Notes under the pieces: generated by a model | The model's database searches: none | Seen by the model: only the letters and a program-made list of their open reading frames with translations | Told to the model about the DNA's origin: nothing | Assembly (NCBI GenBank): GCA_945898195.1 | Contig: CAMDHM010000007.1 | Coordinates: forward strand, 19,013 to 83,012 | Direction of reading: 5' to 3' | Origin: Pseudobacteriovorax antillogorgiicola | GTDB lineage: Bacteria; Bdellovibrionota_B; Oligoflexia; Oligoflexales; RGVZ01 | DNA length: 64,000 nt | Translations under genes and position numbers: made by a program | In this document: piece by piece, positions 46,122 to 54,256 of the stretch | Position numbering within the stretch: the stretch's first letter is position 1 | Layout of the letters: the number at the start of each line of letters is the position of its first letter

Positions 46122-46150
46122 GCGTATAGATGTTTTTGATCGGCTTGTGA

Positions 46151-47104
46151 CTACGGGCTTACGGTCGAAGGGACACTAGTGGGGCAGGTGCAGGCGGAAC
46201 TTTTTGGAAGCTTCTCCAGCAAGACGCCCAGGAGCTGGCTCTTAATATTGTTGTATCGATTATTGATGTCGACTGTTGACTGACCCATCGTCGCGTCAAG
46301 TTGTTTATTCGCGATTAGGCGGATCCGATCGCCAATGCGGTCCCGTAATCCGCTCAGCAAACGCGGAAAGAGATTGGGGAATAACCCATTAAACTGCACG
46401 GACGTTCCGATCGCCGGTGTGTCCATTAATTTTTGCCCGGTCGTAAGATCGATCACTCCTGTACAGTCGCCCCGTAGGCGTGCGAGATCGCTCGATGTGA
46501 ATGTGAGGTTGGTATTCAGATTCAACACGTTGACGACCGGGAGGCGGCGAAAAATCGGGCGGTTCCGGTACACGGATCCGTTGATGGAAACGTTTGTATT
46601 CGCGACAATTTGAAGTGTGGCTTCCCATTGGGTGGACGCACGGCCTGTAATTGTGGCGGTCGCGGTCCAATCCACGCCACCGTTTCCATCGAAATTTCCG
46701 TAAAACGTAAATATACTGACCCGTTTCGCGGGAATGGTTCCGTCAAAGTTAATGTCGATGCGTCCGTTTGTGGTTCCCTTTAATGTCACAGCCATTTCTT
46801 TGAGGCAGGCGCTGATTCGCGGTGGCTCAATGGTCGCTTGCCCGCCGATGTTTACTGCAACTGGTTCGTTGATGGTGGTGTCACCCGCGATTCCAACGCC
46901 GGTACTTCCTACCGTGACTGTGACCTGGCCTCCGTTCGGAAGGGTGATTACCTCTGATTTGGAGATATTTGTGGCGCCGGGCTCGATCACGGACTTTCCA
47001 GAAGAGGTGGTTGGCGAGTCTGTGTCCTCAGACCTGGCACAACTTTGCGCCAGCATCACGGTGACAATCGCAGAGCCTGTATATCTTTTAGCAATATGAA
47101 TCAT
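46151..47104 (-). CDS. Lipoprotein, unknown
   Basis: A 317-residue protein whose leader ends in VMLAQSCARSED (Cys22 likely lipidated). A Ser/Thr/Asp linker precedes a beta-rich region (GGQVTVTVGSTGVGIAGDTTI, EMAVTLKGTTNGRIDINFDG) and a C-terminal helical part (LSGLRDRIGDRIRLIANKQLD) with a closing CTCP pair. No domain is recognised. The leader and the composition suggest a surface or periplasmic lipoprotein. Confidence 0.68.
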   Translation of the reverse strand: MIHIAKRYTGSAIVTVMLAQSCARSEDTDSPTTSSGKSVIEPGATNISKSEVITLPNGGQVTVTVGSTGVGIAGDTTINEPVAVNIGGQATIEPPRISACLKEMAVTLKGTTNGRIDINFDGTIPAKRVSIFTFYGNFDGNGGVDWTATATITGRASTQWEATLQIVANTNVSINGSVYRNRPIFRRLPVVNVLNLNTNLTFTSSDLARLRGDCTGVIDLTTGQKLMDTPAIGTSVQFNGLFPNLFPRLLSGLRDRIGDRIRLIANKQLDATMGQSTVDINNRYNNIKSQLLGVLLEKLPKSSACTCPTSVPSTVSP

Positions 47105-47338
47105 TTGTGGCTCTGCCTCCCCTGGCTTCTTCGGCGAAAGAGATAGGAAACATTAGCTGGAAATAGAAACGCACAACCCACCACACCCAATATTAGTTGC
47201 GATTTAGGGCCTTTACGTGAATACAGCGGTTCATAGATCATTTTGAAGCATGACCATCTAATTTTTTTGGTTTTTTTGCCGATCTTCTATCCAAAGAGCG
47301 GGCTGGTTGGGTTATTTCTAATTTCCGGAGAGATTGAA

Positions 47339-48669
47339 ATGGGGCTGCGCCATAAGTTTGAACAAAGGCTGTTTTTATCCTTTTCTGCCTGTCTGCCTGT
47401 GGATTGAGTCCCCAGGTTAAGGTCACGAGTGTTAGTGGGCTATGTGCCGCTGACTCCATTGAAGCTAGCTGTGCCGCACGCAGTGCGAGGGAGCTTTCGC
47501 TAGAAATTCGGCTCCCGCTCGCGATCAATTCTGGCGATCGGGTTGTGTTGACGGGCGCTGGTTTCAACAAGGCAATGTCGGCCACCATCGGTGGCATTCC
47601 GGTGAGGTCTCTCGAGGTAACCTCTCCTAATTCAGCATCGTTGGTCGTCCCGGACGGTGTTTCCCTTGGAATGGCGGAGGTAAAATTATCACTTAGTGGC
47701 ACCGAGGTAGCTGCGTCGCTGGCCTACAAGCCGGCTGACGGAATTCCGCTCATGACTGTAGTGCCTTCTAACGTGTGTAGTGGGGTTGAATTTTATGACA
47801 TTGATGGGACAAAAATGACGGGGACGAAGGATTGTCAGACACTCGTGGTTGGGCCAATGGGACCGCCGGGAGCTTCCGCGCCAGTTGCATTTGGTGCACA
47901 GGCGGGCGCTCCAGCAGATGCGGTTTACGTTAATTCCTTAGGTTACCTAGGCATCGGAACAATTTTGCCGACGGCGCCTTTTCATTTAGCGGCTGGAGAA
48001 GTCGCCGAATCAACTTGCAACAGTTGGAGCAGCAGCTGCATCACAGTGCCTAGTCCAATGCTCATAATCGGGGGTGGATCGCAACTCAAAACAAATACCG
48101 GAATTCATTCGATGCTTCATATAAACGCGTGGACACCATATCGTGGCCATGATTCCGGCGGTGGCATCACCATGGGCACACCTGGGGGTCTTGATACGAT
48201 GAACACCAACCCAAGCATGAAAACAAGGATATCGACTCAGACCGATGTAGGAAATTCTCATAGTTCACGATTGAGATTTCAGACAACAAAAGCTCTGACT
48301 GGTTGGAATGAAGGGCTCGTCCTCTGGGAGGATGGAAGTGCAAGCCTCGGCAGTACCTGGGTTGGCGCCGTTTCTGCGCCGGGAGCATCTTTGGTAGTGC
48401 GAGGGGTGAGTAACTTGCCGTTGCTGAATCTCACGGCTCAGTCGGACGGTGCAAGTAAGGTGTTGGTCGATTCGGGGGGGAAATTAGGTATTGGGATTAG
48501 CGCTCCGGCACGCTCGTTACATATAGGGGACGCTATGAGATTGCAGCCGATAGCGAGCCCGCCAACATCGCCATCAAACGGCGACTTTTACTTCGATAAT
48601 TCGGACGCCCTCTGCGTTAAAGTTACGGCCGGCTGGACGAAGCTCGCCGGCTCCGGATCCTGCGATTAA
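47339..48669 (+). pseudogene. Surface lipoprotein with IPT/TIG-like, collagen-like and tail-type regions; signal peptide out of frame
   Basis: The main frame (47404 to 48669, 421 residues from a TTG) has no proper start. The in-frame sequence just upstream, after a stop at 47359, encodes VFILFCLSACGLSPQVK, a lipoprotein leader without an initiator. An ATG at 47339 with a good ribosome site (GGAGA) opens MGLRHKFEQRLF in another frame. One extra T in the T5 run 47372-47376, or loss of one unit of the 8-bp tandem CTGCCTGT (47385-47400), joins the two. The mature protein has an IPT/TIG-like fold (INSGDRVVLTGAGFNKAMSATI), a short collagen-like GPMGPPGASA, and a long C-terminal region recalling tail or adhesin proteins (YVNSLGYLGIGT, GKLGIGISAPARSLHIGD, GDFYFDNSDALCVK). 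Confidence 0.78.
47385..47400. repeat. 8-bp tandem duplication CTGCCTGT
   Basis: CTGCCTGT occurs twice in succession inside the signal-peptide coding region of the surface lipoprotein gene. An 8-bp unit changes the frame when gained or lost, and one copy fewer joins the ATG at 47339 to the main frame. Confidence 0.9.
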
Positions 48670-48740
48670 CAAAGCTTTTTAGCCGGCGACCGTAAAAAAT
48701 GTATTGCAAAAAGACGGGGTTCTGCAGCTCTTAAAGTTAA

Positions 48741-49877
48741 TTAAGAGAGCGCCTGTTTTAGATCCGCGATCAGGTCATCGGTGTCTTCGATTCCGCATGA
48801 GAGTCGGATCAAGGACGGACCGATGCCAAGTTTTTTGCGCATCTCTTCCGGCACCGAGGCGTGGGTCATCTTTTCGGGATGGTTGACCAGGGACTCGACC
48901 CCACCAAGGCTTTCGGCTAGCGCAAATATTTTTAACTTCTTCAGAAATTTAACAACGTCTTCGTAGTTGCCATCAAGGTCGAAGGAAACCATTCCGGAAA
49001 ATCCCCGCATTTGCTCCGCGGCGATCGAGTGTTGGGGATGGTTTTTGAGTCCAGGGTACATGACGCGTTTGATACGCTTGTGGGAGTCAAGGAATTCAGC
49101 GACGGCCATTCCGTTTTTGTTGTGCTGCACCATACGAAGGCCAAGGGTTTTCAGGCTGCGATGCATCAAGTAAGCGTCAAAGGCCGAGGGGACGGCGCCT
49201 CCCGCGAATTGAACGAATTTCAACGATTCAAACAAATCCTGCCGCGACATCATCAACGCGCCGCCAATCAGGTCGGAATGGCCGCCGATGTATTTTGTTG
49301 TTGAATGCAAAACGATGTCTGCGCCCATTTCCAGTGGCGATTGAAAAATCGGGGAGGCAAAGGTGTTGTCGACCACGAGCAGGGCGCCAGTTTTCATGGC
49401 GATCTGCGCCATGGCGCGGATGTCGATCACTTTCATCATCGGATTGGTCGGGGTTTCGATCCAGATGAGGTTCGGTTTTAAATTTGCAGCAGACTTCAGC
49501 GCTTCGCGATCCGCCATGTCGACAAAATGAAAGTCCAAGTTGTATTTGGCAAACAGTCGCCGGAAGAGGCGCCCTGTTCCGCCGTAGACATCGTCACAGA
49601 CGAGGATGCGCGATCCCGGGTCGAGAAGTTGTATGACGGCCTGGACCGCGGCCAGACCGCTGGCAAAGGACAATCCGTGGCGTGCGCCTTCCAGGGTGGC
49701 GAGAGCCTCTTCGTAAGCCTGACGGGTCGGGTTGTCCGCGCGAGAGTAGTCGAAGCCCTTGTGCTTGCCGGGTTCTTCCTGGACGTAGGTCGACGTGGCA
49801 AAAATGGGCTGCATGATGGCGCCCGTCGTTGGTTCAACGTGAGCGCCGGCATGGACACAAGTGGTGAAGGGCTTCAT
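48741..49877 (-). CDS. Cystathionine gamma-lyase/gamma-synthase family PLP enzyme
   Basis: Trans-sulfuration enzyme of 378 residues. PLP contacts are in YSRADNPTR, the phosphate loop FASGLAAVQAV, VDNTFASPIFQSPLEMGADI and the Schiff-base lysine in LHSTTKYIGGHSDLIGG. The end QMRGFSGMVSFDL, ESLGGVESLVNHPEKMTHASVP and GLIRLS-type RLSCGIEDTDDLIADL is the usual pattern. Gamma-lyase, gamma-synthase or beta-lyase activity cannot be told apart by motif, although the EPTTGAIMQPIFATSTYVQ opening is common in gamma-lyases. The gene precedes, on the same strand, no evident partner; grxD lies 31 bp upstream. Confidence 0.92.
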   Translation of the reverse strand: MKPFTTCVHAGAHVEPTTGAIMQPIFATSTYVQEEPGKHKGFDYSRADNPTRQAYEEALATLEGARHGLSFASGLAAVQAVIQLLDPGSRILVCDDVYGGTGRLFRRLFAKYNLDFHFVDMADREALKSAANLKPNLIWIETPTNPMMKVIDIRAMAQIAMKTGALLVVDNTFASPIFQSPLEMGADIVLHSTTKYIGGHSDLIGGALMMSRQDLFESLKFVQFAGGAVPSAFDAYLMHRSLKTLGLRMVQHNKNGMAVAEFLDSHKRIKRVMYPGLKNHPQHSIAAEQMRGFSGMVSFDLDGNYEDVVKFLKKLKIFALAESLGGVESLVNHPEKMTHASVPEEMRKKLGIGPSLIRLSCGIEDTDDLIADLKQALS

Positions 49878-49908
49878 CCGTGATTCCCTATGCAGTGGTT
49901 GAAAAAAT

Positions 49909-50229
49909 TTAGACGGCTTCTTTAAGCACTTTTGCTAGCTCACCCTTGCGATGCATTTCCATCGTGATGTCGCAGCCGCCGATGAATTTCCCTTTGACGT
50001 AAATTTGCGGGATGGTCGGCCAGTTAGAGTATTCTTTGATGCCTTCGCGAATGTCGTCGTCTTCCAGCACGTTGAACGTATGGAACGGAATCCCATAGCT
50101 CTTCAGGATCTGAACCACTTGAGCGGAAAACCCGCACATTGGTTGTTCCGCTGTGCCCTTCATGAAGACGGTCACATTGCTGGATTCTATTTCATTTTTT
50201 ATACGTTGGAAAATTGCTTGTTCGGTCAT
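49909..50229 (-). CDS. grxD: Monothiol glutaredoxin (Grx4 family)
   Basis: A 106-residue monothiol glutaredoxin that carries 2Fe-2S clusters between proteins. Active-site motif MCGFSAQVV, the glutathione-binding residues in VFMKGTAEQP, WPTIPQIYVKG and FIGGCDI. The ATG (50227-50229) has AAGGA seven bases before it. It is 31 bp upstream of the PLP enzyme gene, so both may be co-transcribed. Confidence 0.95.
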   Translation of the reverse strand: MTEQAIFQRIKNEIESSNVTVFMKGTAEQPMCGFSAQVVQILKSYGIPFHTFNVLEDDDIREGIKEYSNWPTIPQIYVKGKFIGGCDITMEMHRKGELAKVLKEAV

Positions 50230-50377
50230 TGTTTTATCCTTGGTTACGCGATGTGCCACCATAATCGCGCCGTGCGGGCTTTGCAAGTCCCTAGCGGGAT
50301 TTGGGTCGTGGACTTCGGGGTTCCTATCATGCTAAAATTACTATCAAATTAGAGGTCTTTCGAGGGAGGGGTACAAG

Positions 50378-52117
50378 ATGAACCCATGGAAATTAGCGAT
50401 TCAGCTCGTTCCGGTATGTGTTTTGATGGGTGTTTCGTCGGCCTATGGAAAGTCCGACGGCATTTTAAGGTACGAGAGGCAGCCTTCGGCCTATGACAAG
50501 TTGCCCCCGGCCAAGCGAGGCGGCACCTTATATCAGCAGCTTTCGGGTAACCCAAAGGTTATCAATCCCGTTCTTTCCGTCGATAACAATTCGCGAGCCT
50601 TGGAGGGTTACCTTTGGGCGACGCTGTTTTCCGAGGATTCGAATTCCCTGCATCCACTGCCTTTTTTAGCCGAGTCTTTTGAGGTTTCATCGGATCGCAA
50701 GTCCTACACGTTTGTTTTAAACAAGGCCGCCAAGTGGGCTGACGGCACTAGCGTCACCACGGACGACGTGAAGTTTACCTTCGACAAGATGATGGATCCA
50801 AAAACGGAAGCCGCCGCCTTGCGCGTGTACTGGGAGGGTGTGAAGTTAAATGTGAAGGACAGCAGGACCTTCTCGTTTACGGTCACGACCCCCAAGTTTG
50901 ACACCCTTCGCAGCCTTTACTTATTCACGGCAATCAACAAGAAACAGTTTGAGAAAGATTCTGACTTCAACAAGGCACGCGCGGTTTTGAATCCGATTGG
51001 AAACGGCCCTTATTCTTTTAAATCATTCAGTCGCGACCAGTCGATCGTTTTAACGAGAAACAAAACATGGTGGGGCTATGATTTACCCCACTTCAAGAAC
51101 CGTTTTAACGCTGAGGAAATTAATTTCCGCATCATCGTCGACGACAACCTTGCCTACGAAAAATTCCTCCGCGGAGATCTGGATTTGATGACCTTCAACG
51201 CGGAGCAGTTCGCGGTCAAAGTGCAGGGAGTTGACAAGGATAAAATCGGAAAATCTGAGAAGGATATCAAAAGCGGGAAAAAAGTTTGGGCCCAAGAGAT
51301 CCAGAACCGGGCCCCCCGTGGCTACAACTATGTGGGCTGGAATTTGCGACTACCAATATTTTCGAGTGTCAAAACTCGTCGCGCAATGGCCCGACTGGTT
51401 GACTATAAGCAAGTGATTGACAAGGTATATCACGGTTATCAATTCCAATGCAGTTCGCCATTTGGATCCCTGTCGCCCAACTCGGCTGAAGACCTTCGTT
51501 CCAAGGAGAAACTCCTTACGTTTGATCGCAAAGCGGCTATGGCAATGCTTAAGGCTGACGGCTGGGCCGACACCGACAAAGACAACATCTTGGATAAGGA
51601 AATCGGCGGAAAACGGGTGCCGTTCAGGTTCGAGCTAAAATATAATTCGAACAATCCATTGCGCGGAAAGATTGCTCAGATCATCAAGGATAACTTCAAG
51701 ACGGCCGGAATTGACGTTACCGTGAAGGCCGTTGAATGGAACGCCTACCTGGACGATATTGACCATCGTAAATTTGACGCGTTTATCTTGGGCTGGACTG
51801 CGACTCCTTATCCGAATCCAAAGCAGATTTGGCATACGGATTCCGAAAAGGATCAAGGGTCGAACATCGTGGCTTACAGCAACAAAAAAGTTGATGCGAT
51901 GATTGAAACAGCCAATGTCGAATTTGATTCCCATCGGCGCCAGGAGATGATGAAAGAAATCAACCGCTTGATCTATGAGGATCAAGCCTACCTGTTTCTT
52001 TCTGAACCACGCTCGGTCTTGGCTGGATTTAATTCGAAGGTCACATCACCGTCGGGCATCTGGGCCCTACAGTATGATGTGACTCCACCGGACGACCTTT
52101 ATCAGTTTGTTCCATAA
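50378..52117 (+). CDS. yejA: Peptide ABC transporter substrate-binding protein (YejA-like)
   Basis: Periplasmic family 5 solute-binding protein of 579 residues with a signal peptide (MNPWKLAIQLVPVCVLMGVSSAYG). It has GGTLYQQLSGNPKVINPVLSV, SYTFVLNKAAKWADGTSVTTDDVKFTFDKM, NPIGNGPYSFKSF, RDNL-type VDDNLAYEKFLRGDLDLM and FILGWTATPYPNPKQIWHTDS. It binds peptides for the two permeases encoded next (15 bp away). ATG follows GGAGGGG. The Yej assignment rests on the form of both permeases; DppA-like specificity is the alternative. Confidence 0.88.
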   Translation: MNPWKLAIQLVPVCVLMGVSSAYGKSDGILRYERQPSAYDKLPPAKRGGTLYQQLSGNPKVINPVLSVDNNSRALEGYLWATLFSEDSNSLHPLPFLAESFEVSSDRKSYTFVLNKAAKWADGTSVTTDDVKFTFDKMMDPKTEAAALRVYWEGVKLNVKDSRTFSFTVTTPKFDTLRSLYLFTAINKKQFEKDSDFNKARAVLNPIGNGPYSFKSFSRDQSIVLTRNKTWWGYDLPHFKNRFNAEEINFRIIVDDNLAYEKFLRGDLDLMTFNAEQFAVKVQGVDKDKIGKSEKDIKSGKKVWAQEIQNRAPRGYNYVGWNLRLPIFSSVKTRRAMARLVDYKQVIDKVYHGYQFQCSSPFGSLSPNSAEDLRSKEKLLTFDRKAAMAMLKADGWADTDKDNILDKEIGGKRVPFRFELKYNSNNPLRGKIAQIIKDNFKTAGIDVTVKAVEWNAYLDDIDHRKFDAFILGWTATPYPNPKQIWHTDSEKDQGSNIVAYSNKKVDAMIETANVEFDSHRRQEMMKEINRLIYEDQAYLFLSEPRSVLAGFNSKVTSPSGIWALQYDVTPPDDLYQFVP

Positions 52118-52132
52118 ATCAAAGCGGCGGAT

Positions 52133-53167
52133 TTGAAAATGCGCAGGTACTTGATAAAACGCCTCCTCGCGACCATTCCGATGTTTTTTCTAATGACCGG
52201 GGTGTTTTTCGCGCTGCAGAATTATCTTCCGGGTGGTCCGGTCCAAGAAGCCTTGGCGCAAATTCGCGGGCAGAACGATAGTTCGCGCTCGGATCGCTCT
52301 TTCTCGGTCGAAGATATTCAGCGGTTAAAAAAAGATCTCGAACGTCAATATGGCTTAGATAAACCCGTGTATATCCGCTACTGGAATTGGGTCAAGGCAG
52401 TTGCCTGTTTGGATTTTGGCGATTCTACGACCACCCGGCAACCGGCAATGCAAACGGTTGCTAGTCGGATTCCTGTATCCCTTGGTTTTGGGATTCCCGG
52501 TTTTTTTCTGACGTATTTGATTTGCATTCCCATGGGCGTGCGTAAGGCGCTTCGTGATGGCAGCAAATTTGATGCCTTTACTTCTTTCGTTTTATTTTTA
52601 AATTACAGCATTCCAACCTTGGTGGTGTCGGTCATCCTGTTGCTTGTGTTCTGTACCGACCGGATCCTTCCTGGGGGGGCGGTGTTTCCTCTTGGTGGTA
52701 TCCGCTCGGATGATTTTGAATCACTGACGACGTTGGGCCAGGTCTGGGATTTCGTTAAGCATATGTTTCTGCCGGTGGTGGCGTCCCTTATTGGCGGATT
52801 TACCGTCATGACGATGTTGATGAAAAATGCGATGCTCGAAGTGATCCGCAGCGATTACATTCGAACGGCGCGAGCCAAAGGCCTTAGTGAACGACGGGTG
52901 ATTTTCAAGCACGCCCTGCGCAATGCAATTTTGCCGCTGATGGTTGGAATTGGTGGGTTTCTTAGTTCGTTTGTTGCCGGCTCGATTGTCATTGAAAGTG
53001 TGTTTGGAGTTCCGGGGATGGGGCTTCAGTTCTTGGATGCGCTTTCGTCTCGTGATTACAACATCATGATGGCGGTCGTGGTGATTCAGTCTCTTGCCAT
53101 TATGTTCGGCCAGATCATTAGTGACATCGCTTACGTTTTAATCGATCCGAGGATTCAGTTCAGATGA
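52133..53167 (+). CDS. yejB: Peptide ABC transporter permease (YejB-like)
   Basis: Inner-membrane permease of 344 residues with six helices. The N-terminus YLIKRLLATIPMFFLMTGVFF followed by NYLPGGPVQEAL is typical of YejB. The EAA loop, which touches the ATPase, is IRTARAKGLSERRVIFKHALRN. It overlaps the next permease gene by 4 bp. Confidence 0.9.
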   Translation: MKMRRYLIKRLLATIPMFFLMTGVFFALQNYLPGGPVQEALAQIRGQNDSSRSDRSFSVEDIQRLKKDLERQYGLDKPVYIRYWNWVKAVACLDFGDSTTTRQPAMQTVASRIPVSLGFGIPGFFLTYLICIPMGVRKALRDGSKFDAFTSFVLFLNYSIPTLVVSVILLLVFCTDRILPGGAVFPLGGIRSDDFESLTTLGQVWDFVKHMFLPVVASLIGGFTVMTMLMKNAMLEVIRSDYIRTARAKGLSERRVIFKHALRNAILPLMVGIGGFLSSFVAGSIVIESVFGVPGMGLQFLDALSSRDYNIMMAVVVIQSLAIMFGQIISDIAYVLIDPRIQFR

Positions 53168-54210
53168 GTGGCGGCGTAACGAAAAATTATTTTTCACCTC
53201 AATTTCAGCGTCGACTTAGATTTTTTTGGCGGCAACGTAGGGCTCGCGTTGGCGTTGCTCTGTTTGGTACGCTTTTTTTTCTGGCTATGACGGCAGAGGT
53301 TTGGTCCCATCAGAATCCGCTTTTTTTGGCGCGCAAAACAGATTCAGGAACCCAATTTTATTTTCCCGCCCTTGTGAACTATGCAGCGGGTGACTTCGGT
53401 ATCGAAGACGCTTTTGTCGTCGATTTCAACCTTCTTCTGGATTCTGACCGTCAAGCTGGCCACCGGAGCTGGGCTATCTGGGCCTTTAACCTATGGGATC
53501 CTTATATCCAAACGCCGGATGTGATGGCGCCACCGTCGCCGCAGCATTGGATGGGAACGGACAACCTTGGTCGCGATGTGACCGCCCGTCTACTTTATGG
53601 GATGCGCGTTTCGCTTTCATTTGGTCTGTTGCTTTGGGCGGTGTCGTTCACTGGTGGCGTTGTGATTGGCGTATGCCAAGGCTATTTTGTCGGGGTTTTT
53701 GATTTTTTGGTGGAACGCCTGAAGGAACTCGCCGAAATCATACCGTTTCTTTCGGTGGTGATATTGGTCAATGGGATCATCAAGGGGCAGGGCTTTGCTT
53801 TGACCCTTGGTATTGTTCTATTGTTTGCCTGGATCAGCATTGCTTCGCAAATGCGGGCGCAGGTCCTTGCGTTGCGTCAACGTGAATTTGCGGAGGCGGT
53901 GATTGCCATGGGCGGTTCCCATAGCAGAATTATTTTCAAGCACATCCTGCCAAACGCGTTGACGCCTATTCTGACGTTGACTCCATTTGCGATTTCCGCA
54001 GGAATTGGAACCTTAACGGTGCTGGATTACCTTGGTTATGGCCTTTCGCCGCCAACGCCCAGCATTGGAGAGCTTCTGGCACAAGGCAGGAATTACATTA
54101 CCAATGCGATCTGGCTGCTTCTGGCGCCGACCACAGCCCTCGCCTTGCTGATGGTTTCCATCAACATGATTGGCGAGGCAATGCGGGAGGCATTTGATCC
54201 GCGTGCTTGA
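53164..54210 (+). CDS. yejE: Peptide ABC transporter permease (YejE-like)
   Basis: Second permease, 348 residues. The long periplasmic loop after the first helix (AEVWSHQNPLFLARKT through YFPALVNYAAGDFGIED) is the YejE type. HWMGTDNLGRDVTARLLYGMRVSLSF is the standard OppC-family motif, and the EAA loop is AEAVIAMGGSHSRIIFKHILPN. No ATPase gene (yejF) follows; the next gene encodes a nuclease in the same direction. The importer must borrow an ATPase encoded elsewhere. Confidence 0.9.
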   Translation: MSGGVTKNYFSPQFQRRLRFFWRQRRARVGVALFGTLFFLAMTAEVWSHQNPLFLARKTDSGTQFYFPALVNYAAGDFGIEDAFVVDFNLLLDSDRQAGHRSWAIWAFNLWDPYIQTPDVMAPPSPQHWMGTDNLGRDVTARLLYGMRVSLSFGLLLWAVSFTGGVVIGVCQGYFVGVFDFLVERLKELAEIIPFLSVVILVNGIIKGQGFALTLGIVLLFAWISIASQMRAQVLALRQREFAEAVIAMGGSHSRIIFKHILPNALTPILTLTPFAISAGIGTLTVLDYLGYGLSPPTPSIGELLAQGRNYITNAIWLLLAPTTALALLMVSINMIGEAMREAFDPRA

Positions 54211-54256
54211 TCATTTGTTTCTATTACAATAAGTATGCCTTTTGGCAGGAGTCCGT

